From assembly GCA_023807065.1 (NCBI GenBank), contig JAJJLU010003477.1:1-64000 (forward strand): a DNA stretch of 64,000 nt. The letters are read 5' to 3'. A program made the translations under genes and the position numbers. Source of the stretch: Isotricha intestinalis. Its lineage: Eukaryota; Ciliophora; Litostomatea; Vestibuliferida; Isotrichidae. Every line of letters begins with the position of its first letter. Position 1 is the first letter of the stretch. Under the pieces are notes generated by a model that worked only from the letters and a program-made list of their open reading frames with translations, searched no databases and was not told the DNA's origin. Shown piece after piece: positions 9,764 to 21,800 of the stretch.

Positions 9764-10820
9764 ATGTCATTTCGAGAATTACAGAATTTTTGTGAAATGA
9801 TGCGAAGTTTAGGATATCCAAGAACAATATCAATGGAGAATTTTCGTGTAGCAAACTTTAAATTAGTAGCAGAAGTGATATATTGGTTAGCAACAAGATT
9901 TGATAAAAAAGTAGATATTTCAGATAATATAGAAGATGAAAAAGCAAGAGTAGAATTTATAAGAGCAGCATGTTCATTCTTTTATAATAATTTAAAATTA
10001 AAATTAAATTCAAAAAAATTATATGCAGCTGATGGACATGCAGTTCAAGAATTACTTAAAGTAGTTCAAGTATTATACAACGCCAAAAAATCAGTTTCTT
10101 TTCAAAATGATTATGAAGTTGGACAAGAATTAGATATTACAAGTAAGAAAAATGATTTGAACACAATTAAAGAATTATCTCAAGAAATAGTTGATCTTGG
10201 TTTAAATGTAATTATTAAATAATTAATTAATTTAAATTTAGTTGTTGGATTTATTAGATAAAGAAAAAGGATTGAAACAAGCAAGAGATCAAGCAATAAA
10301 ATATTTAGATGGAATTTCTTCGAATTATGATAATTCAAAAGATGCAGAAATAGAGAAGAAAATAATGTCAATTTTATCAGGACAAGAAAAAGCTTTAGAA
10401 CAATTAGACACTCATGTTAATGAATTAAAACAAGTGCAAAATGAACTAGGACAAGAATTACAAATTAAAAAAGAAGAATTAGAAAGAGCAGAAAAGAGAT
10501 TAGAATCAATTCAACATGCAACTCCTTCTCATCAAATTGAATTAAATCAATATGAAAATGAATTAGCAAATATATATAAAATCTATGTTGAAAAAATAAG
10601 GAATCATGATTATTTACAAAGCAAATTAGAAAAATATCAAAAATTAGAAGAATTTTCAAAGAAAAATTTAAAAGGTTTAATAGAGCAAAATAAAGATCGT
10701 GAAAAGCAAATTATACATGATGAAAATGATATAATGGAAGAACAATATGATGATAATAAAGGAGAAGAAGGTGAAGATTTAGATGGTGATCAATTTGATG
10801 AAGATGATGATCATTTTTAA
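9764..10820 (+). CDS. CLUAP1: Clusterin-associated protein 1, IFT38 (2 exons)
   Basis: Exons 9764-10207 and 10242-10820 join across a 34-nt intron in phase 0 to give about 340 residues. Residues about 1-140 match the N-terminal calponin-homology-like domain of CLUAP1/IFT38: SFRELQNFCEMMRSLGYPR, the LVAEVIYWLATRFD helix, the AARSFF-like position RAACSFFYNN, and YAADGHAVQELLKV. The rest is coiled coil (about 180-300) with an acidic Asp/Glu tail. In the family this is a subunit of the IFT-B complex that moves cargo along the axoneme, so the organism builds cilia or flagella by intraflagellar transport. The length is slightly shorter than the vertebrate protein (about 410). Confidence 0.93.
10208..10241 (+). 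other. 34-nt intron in CLUAP1 gene
   Basis: The intron starts GTAATT and ends AATTTAG, in phase 0. Removing it fuses the CH-like N-terminal domain to the coiled-coil region of CLUAP1, which is the expected order in this family. In-frame TAA codons lie within the intron. Confidence 0.85.
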
Positions 10821-10910
10821 ATTTAATTTATAATTAATAAAATTTTCAATTTTTAAATTTAAATTATATGAAGTTGTATTTTTTTTAAATAAATATTACA
10901 ATAATAATAA

Positions 10911-12122
10911 TTATGAAATTGGTTGTTCATTAGTTGTTTCATTTTCAAGTTTTGGTTGCTCTCCATCTTTTTGCTCAGGAATATTATAGATTGGAGGTAA
11001 TTTCACATCAGGACCATGAATTGTATTAAAGTTTGTATAATTTAATTCAGATGCTACTTTTGTTAAATGCTCATTTGCAAGTCTATAATTTTGAATTTTC
11101 TTTTGTAAGGCTTCTATATTATTTTTCCTTTGATTATTCCTTTCATTTAAATTATTCCTCATTTCTTCATTCATCTCAAATTTTGTTTTCTTTGTTTTTT
11201 CCCATTGAGCATTTTCATTTTCATATCTTATTTTCTGTTCTTTTAAATAAGCATATACAAATTCATTTAATTTAGATATTTTCTCTTTTTCATCTTCTTT
11301 ATCTTTTATTTCTTTTCTCATTTTATTTTCTTCTTCTTTGAAATTTGATTTATGTAAAGCACTCAAAGCTGCAATTTGATTTTTTTGATATTCAATGAAT
11401 AAATTTTCTTCTAATTTTGTTTTAGCTAATAATTTCTTCATTCTTAATAAATTTTGATTCATTTCTACTTGATCTTTGTTATAATCTGCTTCTTCTTTTG
11501 CTAAGTTTTCATTTAATTGTTTTAATTCTCTGAAATATTTCATTTCTTCTTTTCTTAAACTATCAATATTGATTTTCTTATTATTATAATTTTCTATTAC
11601 TGAATTAAAATTATTTAATTTTCCAAGAATAAAATCATCAAAAAATCTACTTAAATCAGTAGTCATAATTTTTTGATCTCTTTTAGCTTTAATTAAATTT
11701 TTAGGAATATCAGGATTTTCATCTAAAGTTTTGCAAATACTATTAGTTGATGATTTTAATTCTTCTGCATATTTATTTATTTCTGCATTTAATTTATTTA
11801 TATCTTCTTCTTCTACTAAAGCAACTTTTGAAGTCTTTTCAATAATAAGGTCATCAAATATTTTTTCTAATTCTTGTTGATTTCTCAGTTTATTATCAAT
11901 TTGACTTCCAATCATTTTTGACATTTTACTTTTTGAATTTGATGTTGTATATGTTCCTATATAATCTGCTTTCTTTAATAAATCTTGAAGAATTATATAT
12001 GCTTGGTAACAAAATACTAAATCTACTGGTAAATCTTCTAAATCTTTATCATCTTTATTTTTATGTTTTCCACCTTTTTGTCCTTTTTTTTTATCTTGTT
12101 TTGAATCTTTTGGATTCTTCAT
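10911..12122 (-). CDS. Coiled-coil protein, possibly a DRC9/DRC10-like axonemal subunit
   Basis: The 403-residue protein starts with a Lys-rich tail (about 1-30), then helical segments, with long coiled coil from about 180 to 360 and a disordered Pro/Glu-rich C-terminus. An NPDIPKNLIKAKRDQK...FFDDFILGKL segment (about 138-170), followed by regularly spaced Leu/Glu heptads and a YRLANEHLTKVASE end, resembles the layout of IQCG/IQCD-type dynein regulatory complex subunits. I see no clear IQ motif. This assignment is inference from architecture; a generic coiled-coil protein is the alternative. It converges with CLUAP1 (90-bp gap). Confidence 0.6.
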   Translation of the reverse strand: MKNPKDSKQDKKKGQKGGKHKNKDDKDLEDLPVDLVFCYQAYIILQDLLKKADYIGTYTTSNSKSKMSKMIGSQIDNKLRNQQELEKIFDDLIIEKTSKVALVEEEDINKLNAEINKYAEELKSSTNSICKTLDENPDIPKNLIKAKRDQKIMTTDLSRFFDDFILGKLNNFNSVIENYNNKKINIDSLRKEEMKYFRELKQLNENLAKEEADYNKDQVEMNQNLLRMKKLLAKTKLEENLFIEYQKNQIAALSALHKSNFKEEENKMRKEIKDKEDEKEKISKLNEFVYAYLKEQKIRYENENAQWEKTKKTKFEMNEEMRNNLNERNNQRKNNIEALQKKIQNYRLANEHLTKVASELNYTNFNTIHGPDVKLPPIYNIPEQKDGEQPKLENETTNEQPIS

Positions 12123-12488
12123 TTACAAAATTATTTCTTTTAATAAAAATTTATATTTAAATATTATTTCTTTTTTTTATTTTTTAAATTTCTTAATTTT
12201 ATGGAAATATTAGATTTTAAATAAAAGGGAAAATATTTAATATACTACATCTATAAATATCCAAATTTAATATTATTTTATTTAATTCCCAAAGAATCTT
12301 TGAATGGCTACATAATGATATATTCAAGAACAAATATTTATACAAAAAAAATAATTTGTTTTTTATAACTAAAAAATTAAAATTTTTCCCAATCAAATTC
12401 AAAATTAAAAATTATTTAATAGATTTTAATTAAATAAAAATAAAACTCAATATTTTTTTTGTAAAAATTTAATAAATATTTTAATATT
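12123..12488 (+). other. Shared upstream region of two divergent genes
   Basis: This 366-bp gap lies between two divergently transcribed genes and should contain both promoters. I see only A/T-rich DNA. A 61-codon open stretch on the minus strand (12217-12402) lacks an ATG and resembles no family I know, so it was not called. Confidence 0.5.
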
Positions 12489-15400
12489 ATGAAAACAAAC
12501 AAGGAATCTCATAATGACTCGAAAAAATTATCATCATTTGAATCAGCATTAAAAAGAAATACAAGTTATATAGTATATAAATAATTTTTATTTAGAAAAC
12601 TCCATCTTTAAGAGCTCATCATAGTTTAAGAAATCTTTCAAGAAAACATTCGAAACCAAAACAATTTCAATATACAACACAACCAACAAGAAGAATATCT
12701 GAAAATTTTGAAGAAAGTAAAGATTCTGATAAAATGAAAAGAAATATAACTGATAAATCTTTCAGAGAAAATAAACCAAAATCTTATTATAGTATATCAT
12801 CTATTGTAATTTTATTTTTAATTATTTTTAGTTTAATGATATTCAAAAATATAATTTTTCTGATGATTTATTAAATAAAAGTCAATTAAAATTAGCAACT
12901 TATATTGAAAAACATAAAAATATTACTTTAGCAGGAACAAAAAGATTTAGTGATAAAAGTGGTGAATATTATTTAAAAAATTTATTATTATCAAGAAATA
13001 CAAATAATAAAATTATTCCATTAACACAACCTCAAAGAGTATTAAATTATTTTGAAAAATGTAATAAGAGAAATAATGCGAAAAAAAAAAAATTATCTAA
13101 AAAATATAAGACAAAATTACCAGAAAATTCATTAACACCAATTCCATTAAATTTAAAAAAAAGTATACTTAAAAATAATTATGAAAAAAAAGCATTATCT
13201 AATGCTCAAAAAACTGCAGTTTTTATAAGAAGATTTGAATATTCTTCTAATTTCAGAAATTATCAATCATTTAATAAAGCTCCTGAAATGTTAAAACATA
13301 TTACTTTGATTCAACATTGGTGGAAAACAATGTTTTATATTATAAAAATTCAAAAATATTTTAGAGGTTTTTTACTAAGAAAATATTTTATTAAAAAATT
13401 GGAAAATGATTATTTATTAATTAATATGTTAGTTGCTCTTGATTTATTATATAAAAAATTGTGGCTTCGAAAAATATTTAAAAAAATACACAATTATATG
13501 AAATGGATTAAAATATTTAAACTCATTCAAAAAAAATATCATAACAATTTAAGGAATTATTTTGAAAAATGGAAAAATAATATAAAAAATAAAAAAAATA
13601 AAAAAAATGAAAATAAATTACATCAAAGTTCAACAAAACCAAAAGAAGAAAGTATAAATTCAAATTTTTCAAATAATAAGAATTTGAACAAATATATTAA
13701 AATTTGGGCAGGAATAATTAAAAAGAAAAATATAATTTTTCAATTGATAAATACATTTAATTACATAAATGATATTAATAATTTATCAATAAAAACAATT
13801 TCAAAAGGTGGAACAGTATATACAATTGAAAAGCCAAAAGATATTATAAATACATCAAATTTTTCATTTCCAAATTCTTATTCACAAAAAGAATTAAAAA
13901 AATTAAATTATGAATTAGATAAAAGTCAATTAAGTGCTGACTTTTCTGTAAGTAATATTTCTTTTGATAATAATAATATTTCATTAACTCCAAATAATAT
14001 GACTCCCTTTAAATATAGTGAAAGAATGACAATTCAAAATAATTCATATAAAAATATTACTCCTAAGAAATTAAATAATAAAGAAATTATAGAAAATTAT
14101 TTTAAATTATGGTTTGATATTAATAAAAAGGTAGATAAAAGAAAAGAGAATTTAAAATTGATTTTCAAATCTCTTAAAATTCAAAAATATTTTAATAAAT
14201 GGAAATTATTTGTACAACAATATAAAAGGGAATTAAAACAAATCCTTTTAAAAACAAAGGAAAATAAAAATCGAAACAAATTGAATAAATATTTTGAAAT
14301 ATGGAATCAAAAAACTAATAAAAATAAAAGAATATATAATAGACTAATTTTTACTCATAAAAAAACTAAAAGTAAAAAAATTATTATTAAACCTCATATA
14401 ATAAATAAAAAAAGAAATAAAAGCCAAAACAATAAAGATAATTTAAAATTCATAGATGATTTATTAAAAAATGCTTTTTTAAAATGGAAAAATAAAAATA
14501 AATCAGAGAAAATGATATTAAATTCATATAAAAAATCAATTATAAAAACTTTAATACAAGTAAAAATAAATAGAGATAAATCTAATAATTTAAACTTACA
14601 TGCAATAAATACTAACTTAAACAACGAAGAAAAAATATCAAAAATAATTTCTGGTTTATTGAATTTATATAAAATTTCAAAGAAAAGAATATTTTTAAAA
14701 AAGTGGTTGAATGTTTATGCTCAATCACCAAAAGAAAATGTTATTGAAAATAAAAGTAAAGGGGAAATTAAAAATAAAGAAGAAGAAGATAGAGATATTA
14801 ATAATAAAAATAAAGATTTAAAATATTTAGGTAAAAACACAGAAAATATAGAAATTAAAAATAAAGATATAGAAACCAAAGATAAAAATAAAGAGTTTAA
14901 AGAGATACAAAAAATAGAGATAATTCAAAAAGAAAAAAAAACAGAAACCAAAAACAAAAATAAAGATTTATTAAATATAGAAAATGAAAATGAAAATGAA
15001 ATTAAAGATGACACTAAAACTCAAAATAAAGAATTAGATAATATAAAAAATGAAAAAGAAAAATATTTTGAAGAAAAAAGTGAAATAAAAGGAGAAACAA
15101 AAAAAAAAATTCTTGTTTTTAATTTGAAAACCAATAATAAAATAAGCACAAATGAATTAGAATATGAGACTCCCGAAAATATTAATACAGAAGAAATAAA
15201 TTTTGTGAATGAAAAATATAAAATAATGAAAAATGTATTAGAAAAAGATAATTCATATAGAAATTTAAATATAACTTCTCCACAAATAAAAATTAGAAAA
15301 ATGAAAAAAAGAACAGATTTAATTTTAAACAATGTCGATAATTCTTTATTAAATGATAAAAATGCTTTAACTATAATTAAAACCGGATGTTATAAAAAAA

Positions 15401-18400
15401 TAAATCTACAAAAAATAAAAAAGAAAAAGATTGGGGATAAATTTTCTAAAACTGAAATGGTTCGTAAAAGCAAGAATAAAATTAGAAAATTTTTTATTGA
15501 TGATTATAGTTTTGATGAAAGTCTCAATTTATCTTTCACAAAAATAAACAATTCTAACAAAATTTTGTTGAATACTGATTTAAAAGATAATTTTGAAAAA
15601 GAAAATACACAGTTTAATAAAAATGTGTATAATAAACAAACTAGCCTAAATAATATTAATGCTCATGATAATTTCGATTTTTACAATAAAAATAAAAAAG
15701 ATATAAAAGACAATATAAATGATTCTGATAATAATAATAATGTAAATTTTGATACTAATAATAGTAATTATAATAATTATTATAATATAGAAAATAATAG
15801 CATTAACAACAATAATAACAAAGTAAAAAATAAAACTAATATTATTAGTGTAATAAATATAAATGAAAAAAACACGAAAGAAGATATTAATAATATGATA
15901 TCTCAAATCAATATTAATGAAAATAATGAGAATAATAATAATACACTAAATATAAATGAAAAAAAAAAAAGTAATTCAGAAAACGAAAACAATGTTGAAA
16001 AAAACTATAATAATAATAATATTATGAATAAAGTATTTTTGAATGGAAGTGAAAATAATACATCTGAATCAAATCATAATGAAAATAAAGAAAATAAAAA
16101 TGTTGTCGTGAATAAATTAATTATTGAAGATAAAAGTTTAAAAGAGAATAATAATATAATATATAAAAATAATTTAAATGAAAGTGATATAAATAATGAT
16201 AATAGTAATGAAAATAATATAAAAAATGATAAAAGAATTGATATAATTAATAAGAAAGATTATAAAAAAGAGAAAAATGATAAAATAATTAGTATTAATA
16301 TTAAAGATAATATAAAATCAAAAACAAAAGAAAAAACAGAGGAAACAGACTACAAAAATTATAATAATTTAAAAATAAATTATGGTGTTTCTCTGAAAAT
16401 AATAATCTCAATTTACAATAAATTTCTTTTAAAAAAAATATTAGATACATGGCAAAATAAAATATTATCACCTCATAGTTCAGATAGAAGTAAGCCAAGT
16501 ACAACTTTATCATATAATAAAATAGATAGTTCAAGTAAATTAAATATAATAGGAGATAATCTTGAAATGAATAAAATTAACAATGAAAACAATAAAAACA
16601 AAATATCAATATTAAAAAATGTAAAAAATATGAATTTGATACCAAATAGAAATGTATCATTGTCGCCGGAAAAATTAAAAATTCTTCTTAAAAATAATAA
16701 TGAATCAAAAAATAATATAAACTCACCATCATTTTCTTCAAATCAATTTGAAAATTCCTTATCAATTCCTAAAACTGATAATTCAGATAGAACTTCATTA
16801 AATTTATCAAGAAAAAGTAATATTAGACAAGGTGTTATTAATCTTCATAAGGTTAATCAAAATATTTTTGATAAAAGCAATTCTTTAAATATATATTCAA
16901 ATGATAGTAATAGTAATTATAGAGATGAAAAAGATTCTTTAAATGAAAATCTTTCTAATTATCAACCTCCTAAAAAAATTAAAGAAATTATTATTGAAAA
17001 TTTAAATTTAAATAAACAATTTTGGAAAGAAAAAGAAAGAGAACAAAACATTGAAAATAATAAAAGAATTACTAATATAAATTCAGTTCAAGATTATTCT
17101 AAGAATAATAATTATTTATATGAAGAAAAAGAAAAAAACTCTTATTACAATAATAAAATTGAAGAAAATTCTAATAAAAAAATAAATGAGAATAAAAATA
17201 ATACAATAAATAAATTTGGAGTTCAAAAAATACAATATTCTTCAAATAATAAATATCAATATAAACCACCTCATTTACCTGTTAATTCTTTTACTATAAA
17301 AAATAACTTAAATGGGGAGAATAACCTAAATGAAAACATGAATATAATTAATTTAAAAGTAAACAATCAAAATAAAAATAACTCAAACAATAAAATATAT
17401 ATGAGAAATATAAATATATTTCCTGCTAAAGTATATGATAAAAAAGAAGAAATAAATGTAAATAATATAAAAAATGAAACAAATAAAAGTTTACAATTTC
17501 CATATTTAATAAATAATAACATAACATTTTCTCCATATTATTATTCAAATGAAATTGGAAAAAAAGAAGAAGTAGAAACAGTTAAAAGTGATACAGATTC
17601 ATCATTAAATAATTCATTAAGTGGAATATCATTAATAGAAACTCATAATGAAATATTAAATTCAATAAAATATACAAGTCAAAGTTTCGTAATATCAAAA
17701 GATGTTAGAAATATATTAGAAACAAAGAATATTTCAATTTCAAAAAGTCCAATGAGAATGAAAGGTGATTTTGAAGATTTTATTGATATTGATCCTAATT
17801 ATAAATTTAAAAAAAATCAAAGAATTCAAATTACAAATGCTCAAGTTCCTATTACTCATATTTTAAATAACGAAGAAATATATGTTAAAAATGAAAAAGA
17901 AGCTACAAAATATATAATGGAAAAAATAGTTGAAAAAGGTGATAGAGATATATATTCATATAGAAATTATATGAATAATTGTAAAAATAAAAATAAAAAA
18001 ACTTTTTCTATTTCTTTTCCAATTAAACCTAATAATACAACTAAATTTGGCATTATTAATATTCTTGGTGAAAGAAATAAAAATGATTCAGATAAATTTG
18101 AATTAATTCATGAAGGAAAATATTCATTTAATTCTCATTCTGCAAAAAATATAAATTTAAATAAAAGTTTATCTCCAAATATAGGGAAAAATAGTAGAAA
18201 TCAATATGAAGTTAAATCACTTAAAATTTCTTATAAATTAAAGGAATTAAATAGTTCTAAATTCTATCATTCTTCTTCAAGAGATAAATATATTCAAGAA
18301 AAAAATGAAAGTTTAGAAAAAAACAAATCATATATATATTCTATACTTAAAAAATCTTTAGGTCCAGAAAAACATAATTTTGTTTTCAAAAAAACTTTCT

Positions 18401-18462
18401 CTACTAGAACTTTCTCTCAATCTCCTAATTGTAAAAATGTATTGAATTTAAATAATAAATAA
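12489..18462 (+). CDS. Giant IQ-motif protein with Sfi1-like repeats (3 exons)
   Basis: Exons 12489-12572, 12596-12805 and 12832-18462 join across introns of 23 and 26 nt, both phase 0, giving about 1974 residues. An IQ motif (IIKIQKYFRGFLLRKYF, near 13340-13392) is followed by repeated aromatic-x-x-Trp helices: YFEKWKNN, YIKIWAGI, YFKLWFDI, YFNKWKLF, YFEIWNQK, AFLKWKNK, FLKKWLNV and a later ILDTWQNK (near 16450). These resemble Sfi1 centrin-binding repeats. The rest (about 750-1500) is extremely Asn/Lys/Asp-rich, then a less simple C-terminal part follows, including SLSPEKLKILLKN and DVRNILETKN. Sfi1-type proteins scaffold centrin fibres at basal bodies and in the ciliate cortex, so a cytoskeletal role is plausible; centrin binding is inferred. 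The intron removal and ATG are well supported because the frames match across both junctions. Confidence 0.8.
12573..12595 (+). other. 23-nt intron in Sfi1-like gene
   Basis: The intron starts GTATATAAATAA and ends ATTTAG, phase 0, with an in-frame TAA and a length that is not a multiple of three. It joins a 28-codon first exon to a 70-codon second exon. Confidence 0.75.
12806..12831 (+). other. 26-nt intron in Sfi1-like gene
   Basis: The intron starts GTAATTTTA and ends TTTTTAG, phase 0. Exon 2 joins in frame to the long exon 3. The gap from 12832 to the internal ATG at 13288 is exactly 152 codons without a stop. Confidence 0.75.
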
Positions 18463-18813
18463 TTGATATTTTTTTGATTGATTTATTTTGATTATTTAAT
18501 AAATGTTATATATATAAAAATAAATATTTGATCATTTAACACACAGAAAAATAAATTAAAAAAAAAGATTTTTTTAAACAATAGTTATTTAATATTTCTT
18601 CCCAAACAATTTTTTTATTTTTAAATCACAATTCAAATTTAAAATTTTTTTTTAAACAAATAATATTAAGTAATATATTAGATAATTATTTTATCTAAAA
18701 AATTAAAAGATTATTCTTAATATTTTCTGAAAATTTCATAAAAAAAAGACATATAACAATTTAAAATCTGAGAAATTAAAATAAACTCTATGTTAAATCA
18801 TTTTAAAATTTAT
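18463..18813. other. Convergent 3' intergenic region, nothing recognised
   Basis: This 351-bp gap separates two convergent stop codons. It contains only A/T-rich DNA with short homopolymers and would hold both 3' UTRs. No repeat, RNA gene or coding relic was seen. Confidence 0.5.
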
Positions 18814-21800
18814 TTAAAAACAAATCAATCTTTTCATATAATAAGAAATGATTAAATCCTTATTTTCTCCTTTTTCATCAAAATAAGAAACAATATATAG
18901 ATATAAAGGAGCAAAAATTATCCATTCCAAAATCAAAGACCAAAAACCAGAAAAAACCCAACTTCTTTGAGCAAAGAAATAAATATTACAAAATCCTATT
19001 GAATATATCCATATAAAAACCATAATAATTATAGTAATAATGCATATAATTAAATTCAAAATATATTTTTCTTTTTGAAAATCATTAAATAAACGATTTT
19101 TTATCTTATATTCCATTTTATTAACTTCAATAAGTTCATTATTTTTATTATAATCAGTTAATAATAAAAATTTAATTATAAAAATCAATGCCATTGAAAT
19201 TATAATTGAAGAAATAATTTTTCCAAATTCTTTTTTCATTGGATACCAAAAATTATTTCTATGTTTATCATATATTCTTTTTTCAATTGATTTTTCAGTA
19301 TAAAGTAATTCATTAAAGAAAAATAAACTAGAAAAATTAAAGAAGAATAAATAAATTTTAAGTTGAATAGGACATAACAAAGATTCTTGAAATAAAGTAG
19401 TAATAGGATGGAAATACCATAAATTACCTATAAAATAATTTCTGTTTATTTCATCTTCTCCTTTTTCTGAATTTTTGTTTCCTTTCAATATTAATAGTAC
19501 TGTCACTGATATAAGTATAATAAATATAATAAAAAAAACCCAAAAACCTAAATTTTTCCCAAATTTTTGAATTTTTCCTATACATTTAAAAGGAAGACCA
19601 CTATTTTTATCTTTTAATTTAATTTTTGTAAAATCTTTCTCTCTTGAATAATAAAAAGGAGTATTTATATCACAAATATAATAATTTTTTAAAGAATCAA
19701 TAGAATTTGATTCTTCACATGAGAAATATATATCCCCTTGATATAGAGAATATTTTTTATATTTAGTGGTTAAATCATATTTTAATTTATAATTTCTAAA
19801 ACATTTATCAGTAAAAACTTGATCATCAGAATTATAAATATTAATTCCTTTACTCATATAATAAGAGTATAAATTATTATTTATTCCAAAAAATGACTTA
19901 TAATCAACAGAATAAATTAAAGGTTCTTCTATAATTTTATTATTTTTATTATATAATGAAGAAATAATAACATTTGAAAGATTTCCTGAAGTAATAATAC
20001 TCGAATTTAAAATTGTATGTAAAATTAAAGAAACATCTTGATTTTCAATTTTTAAATATGGACTTTTTAATTTTGTCATTTCTTCAACATAACCAGAATA
20101 ATTTCCATATGTATAATTCCATATAAAATTAGTAAAAGCATGATTTACTGAAGACATTCTATTTAATTTAAAAATTGTTAATTTTTTATTGTATATCATA
20201 TTTTTATAAAATTGATGTATACTTAGAAGAGAAAGTTCTTTCTCATTTTCAAGTCTTCTACTATTTAATGCATATTTCTGATAAAATAATGTTAAACCAA
20301 TGTATTCAGTTAGATTTGTTGAAGAATCAGTGATACTATCAATATTATTATTATAATATTCTATAATATTTATCGTTAAATTTTTAATTTTATCTAAAAT
20401 TGAATTTTTTTTTATTGGTTGATATTGATATAAAATAGAAAGTTGTTTAATTCTTTCATTTAAATTTTCATCTTCAATTAATTCAATTATATTCATATCT
20501 TCATCTAAATTAGATATTATTTCATTAATTTGGTTTTCAATTGATGAAATCATGTTTTCAATTTCTTGAAGATTGTTAATAGAAATATCACAATAATAGC
20601 CAGTATATCCCTCACGACAATTTTCATAATCAACAATTTTTCTACATTTATTATCACCAGTATAATTAAAATGATATCCATTATCACAAACACATTTATT
20701 ATCTTTTTCAATCATTCCTTCACTTAACATTGAACAGTTAATACATTTACCATCATTATTCAATTCATAACCACTTGAACAAACACAAAATCCATCTCTA
20801 ACAATCATTCCTTCAGATATATTTAAACATTTTGTACATTCTCCCCTTAAATTTGTATATCCTTCTTTTTCACAAATGCATTTTCCATCTTTTAATATTA
20901 ATCCCTCATATGATTCACATTTATAACAGTTATTTTCATCATATGCATATAAATAGCCATAACCTTTTTCATTTTCACAATTATCTAAACAATATTTTTC
21001 TTCATCACTATATTCTACTTTAAGAGAACAAGATTTCACACATCTTTTTTCTTTAACTAAATAAAAATAATTCACTTCTGAACAATTATTAATACATGAA
21101 AAATTTTTTGAATAATATTTCCCTTCATTACATTCTTCACATTCATTTGAACTGGAATTATATATTTGATTATATTTATTACAAGATAATGAAGAAGGAT
21201 TTACTTTAATTGTTATATTTGAATTTTTTTGTAATTCTGTTTCATCACCTTTTTTAATTAAATAAGATATATTATAATTTTGTACTTTATTAATTTTAAA
21301 GGAACTTAAATCAATAGTACAATTAAAATTTTTTGAATTTTTATTACATTTTGTAGATGACACTTTATCCATTGAAATTTCTTTTAATCTTTCTTCGGGA
21401 AAATCTTCTTCGAATTCTAAACTAATTATTTGGTCTCTTTGAGCAGACAATTTCCCTGACAAACTTTTTAAATTAAAAGTTAAATCCACACATTTTCCTC
21501 CCTCTTCTTTTAAATCATTAACAGATAAACCAACACAACTTTGATGACATATATTTTTATATCCAAGCAATCCCTCAGGACATGTTATATAACAAATGCC
21601 ATCAGATTTATATTGATATTCATTATAACTACACTTCTCTACACAGGTTTGACGTAATTGTGAAAATAAATTTTTGCATCTAATACATTTTAAAGTAACA
21701 TTATCAAATATTGTAGGCTCTTCACAATATTTTATTGTTATATAATGATTGTTGGTTCTATTTGATTTGAAATTCTCAAAATAAATAAAAAATCGGGTGT

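Noticed and set aside
12217..12402. A 61-codon minus-strand open stretch in the divergent promoter gap.
   Set aside because: It opens at TTG, has no ATG, is very short and resembles no known protein.
16301..16534. Antisense open stretches inside the Sfi1-like gene and other large genes.
   Set aside because: They are shadow frames of Asn/Lys-rich coding DNA with Ile/Phe-rich translations and no domain.
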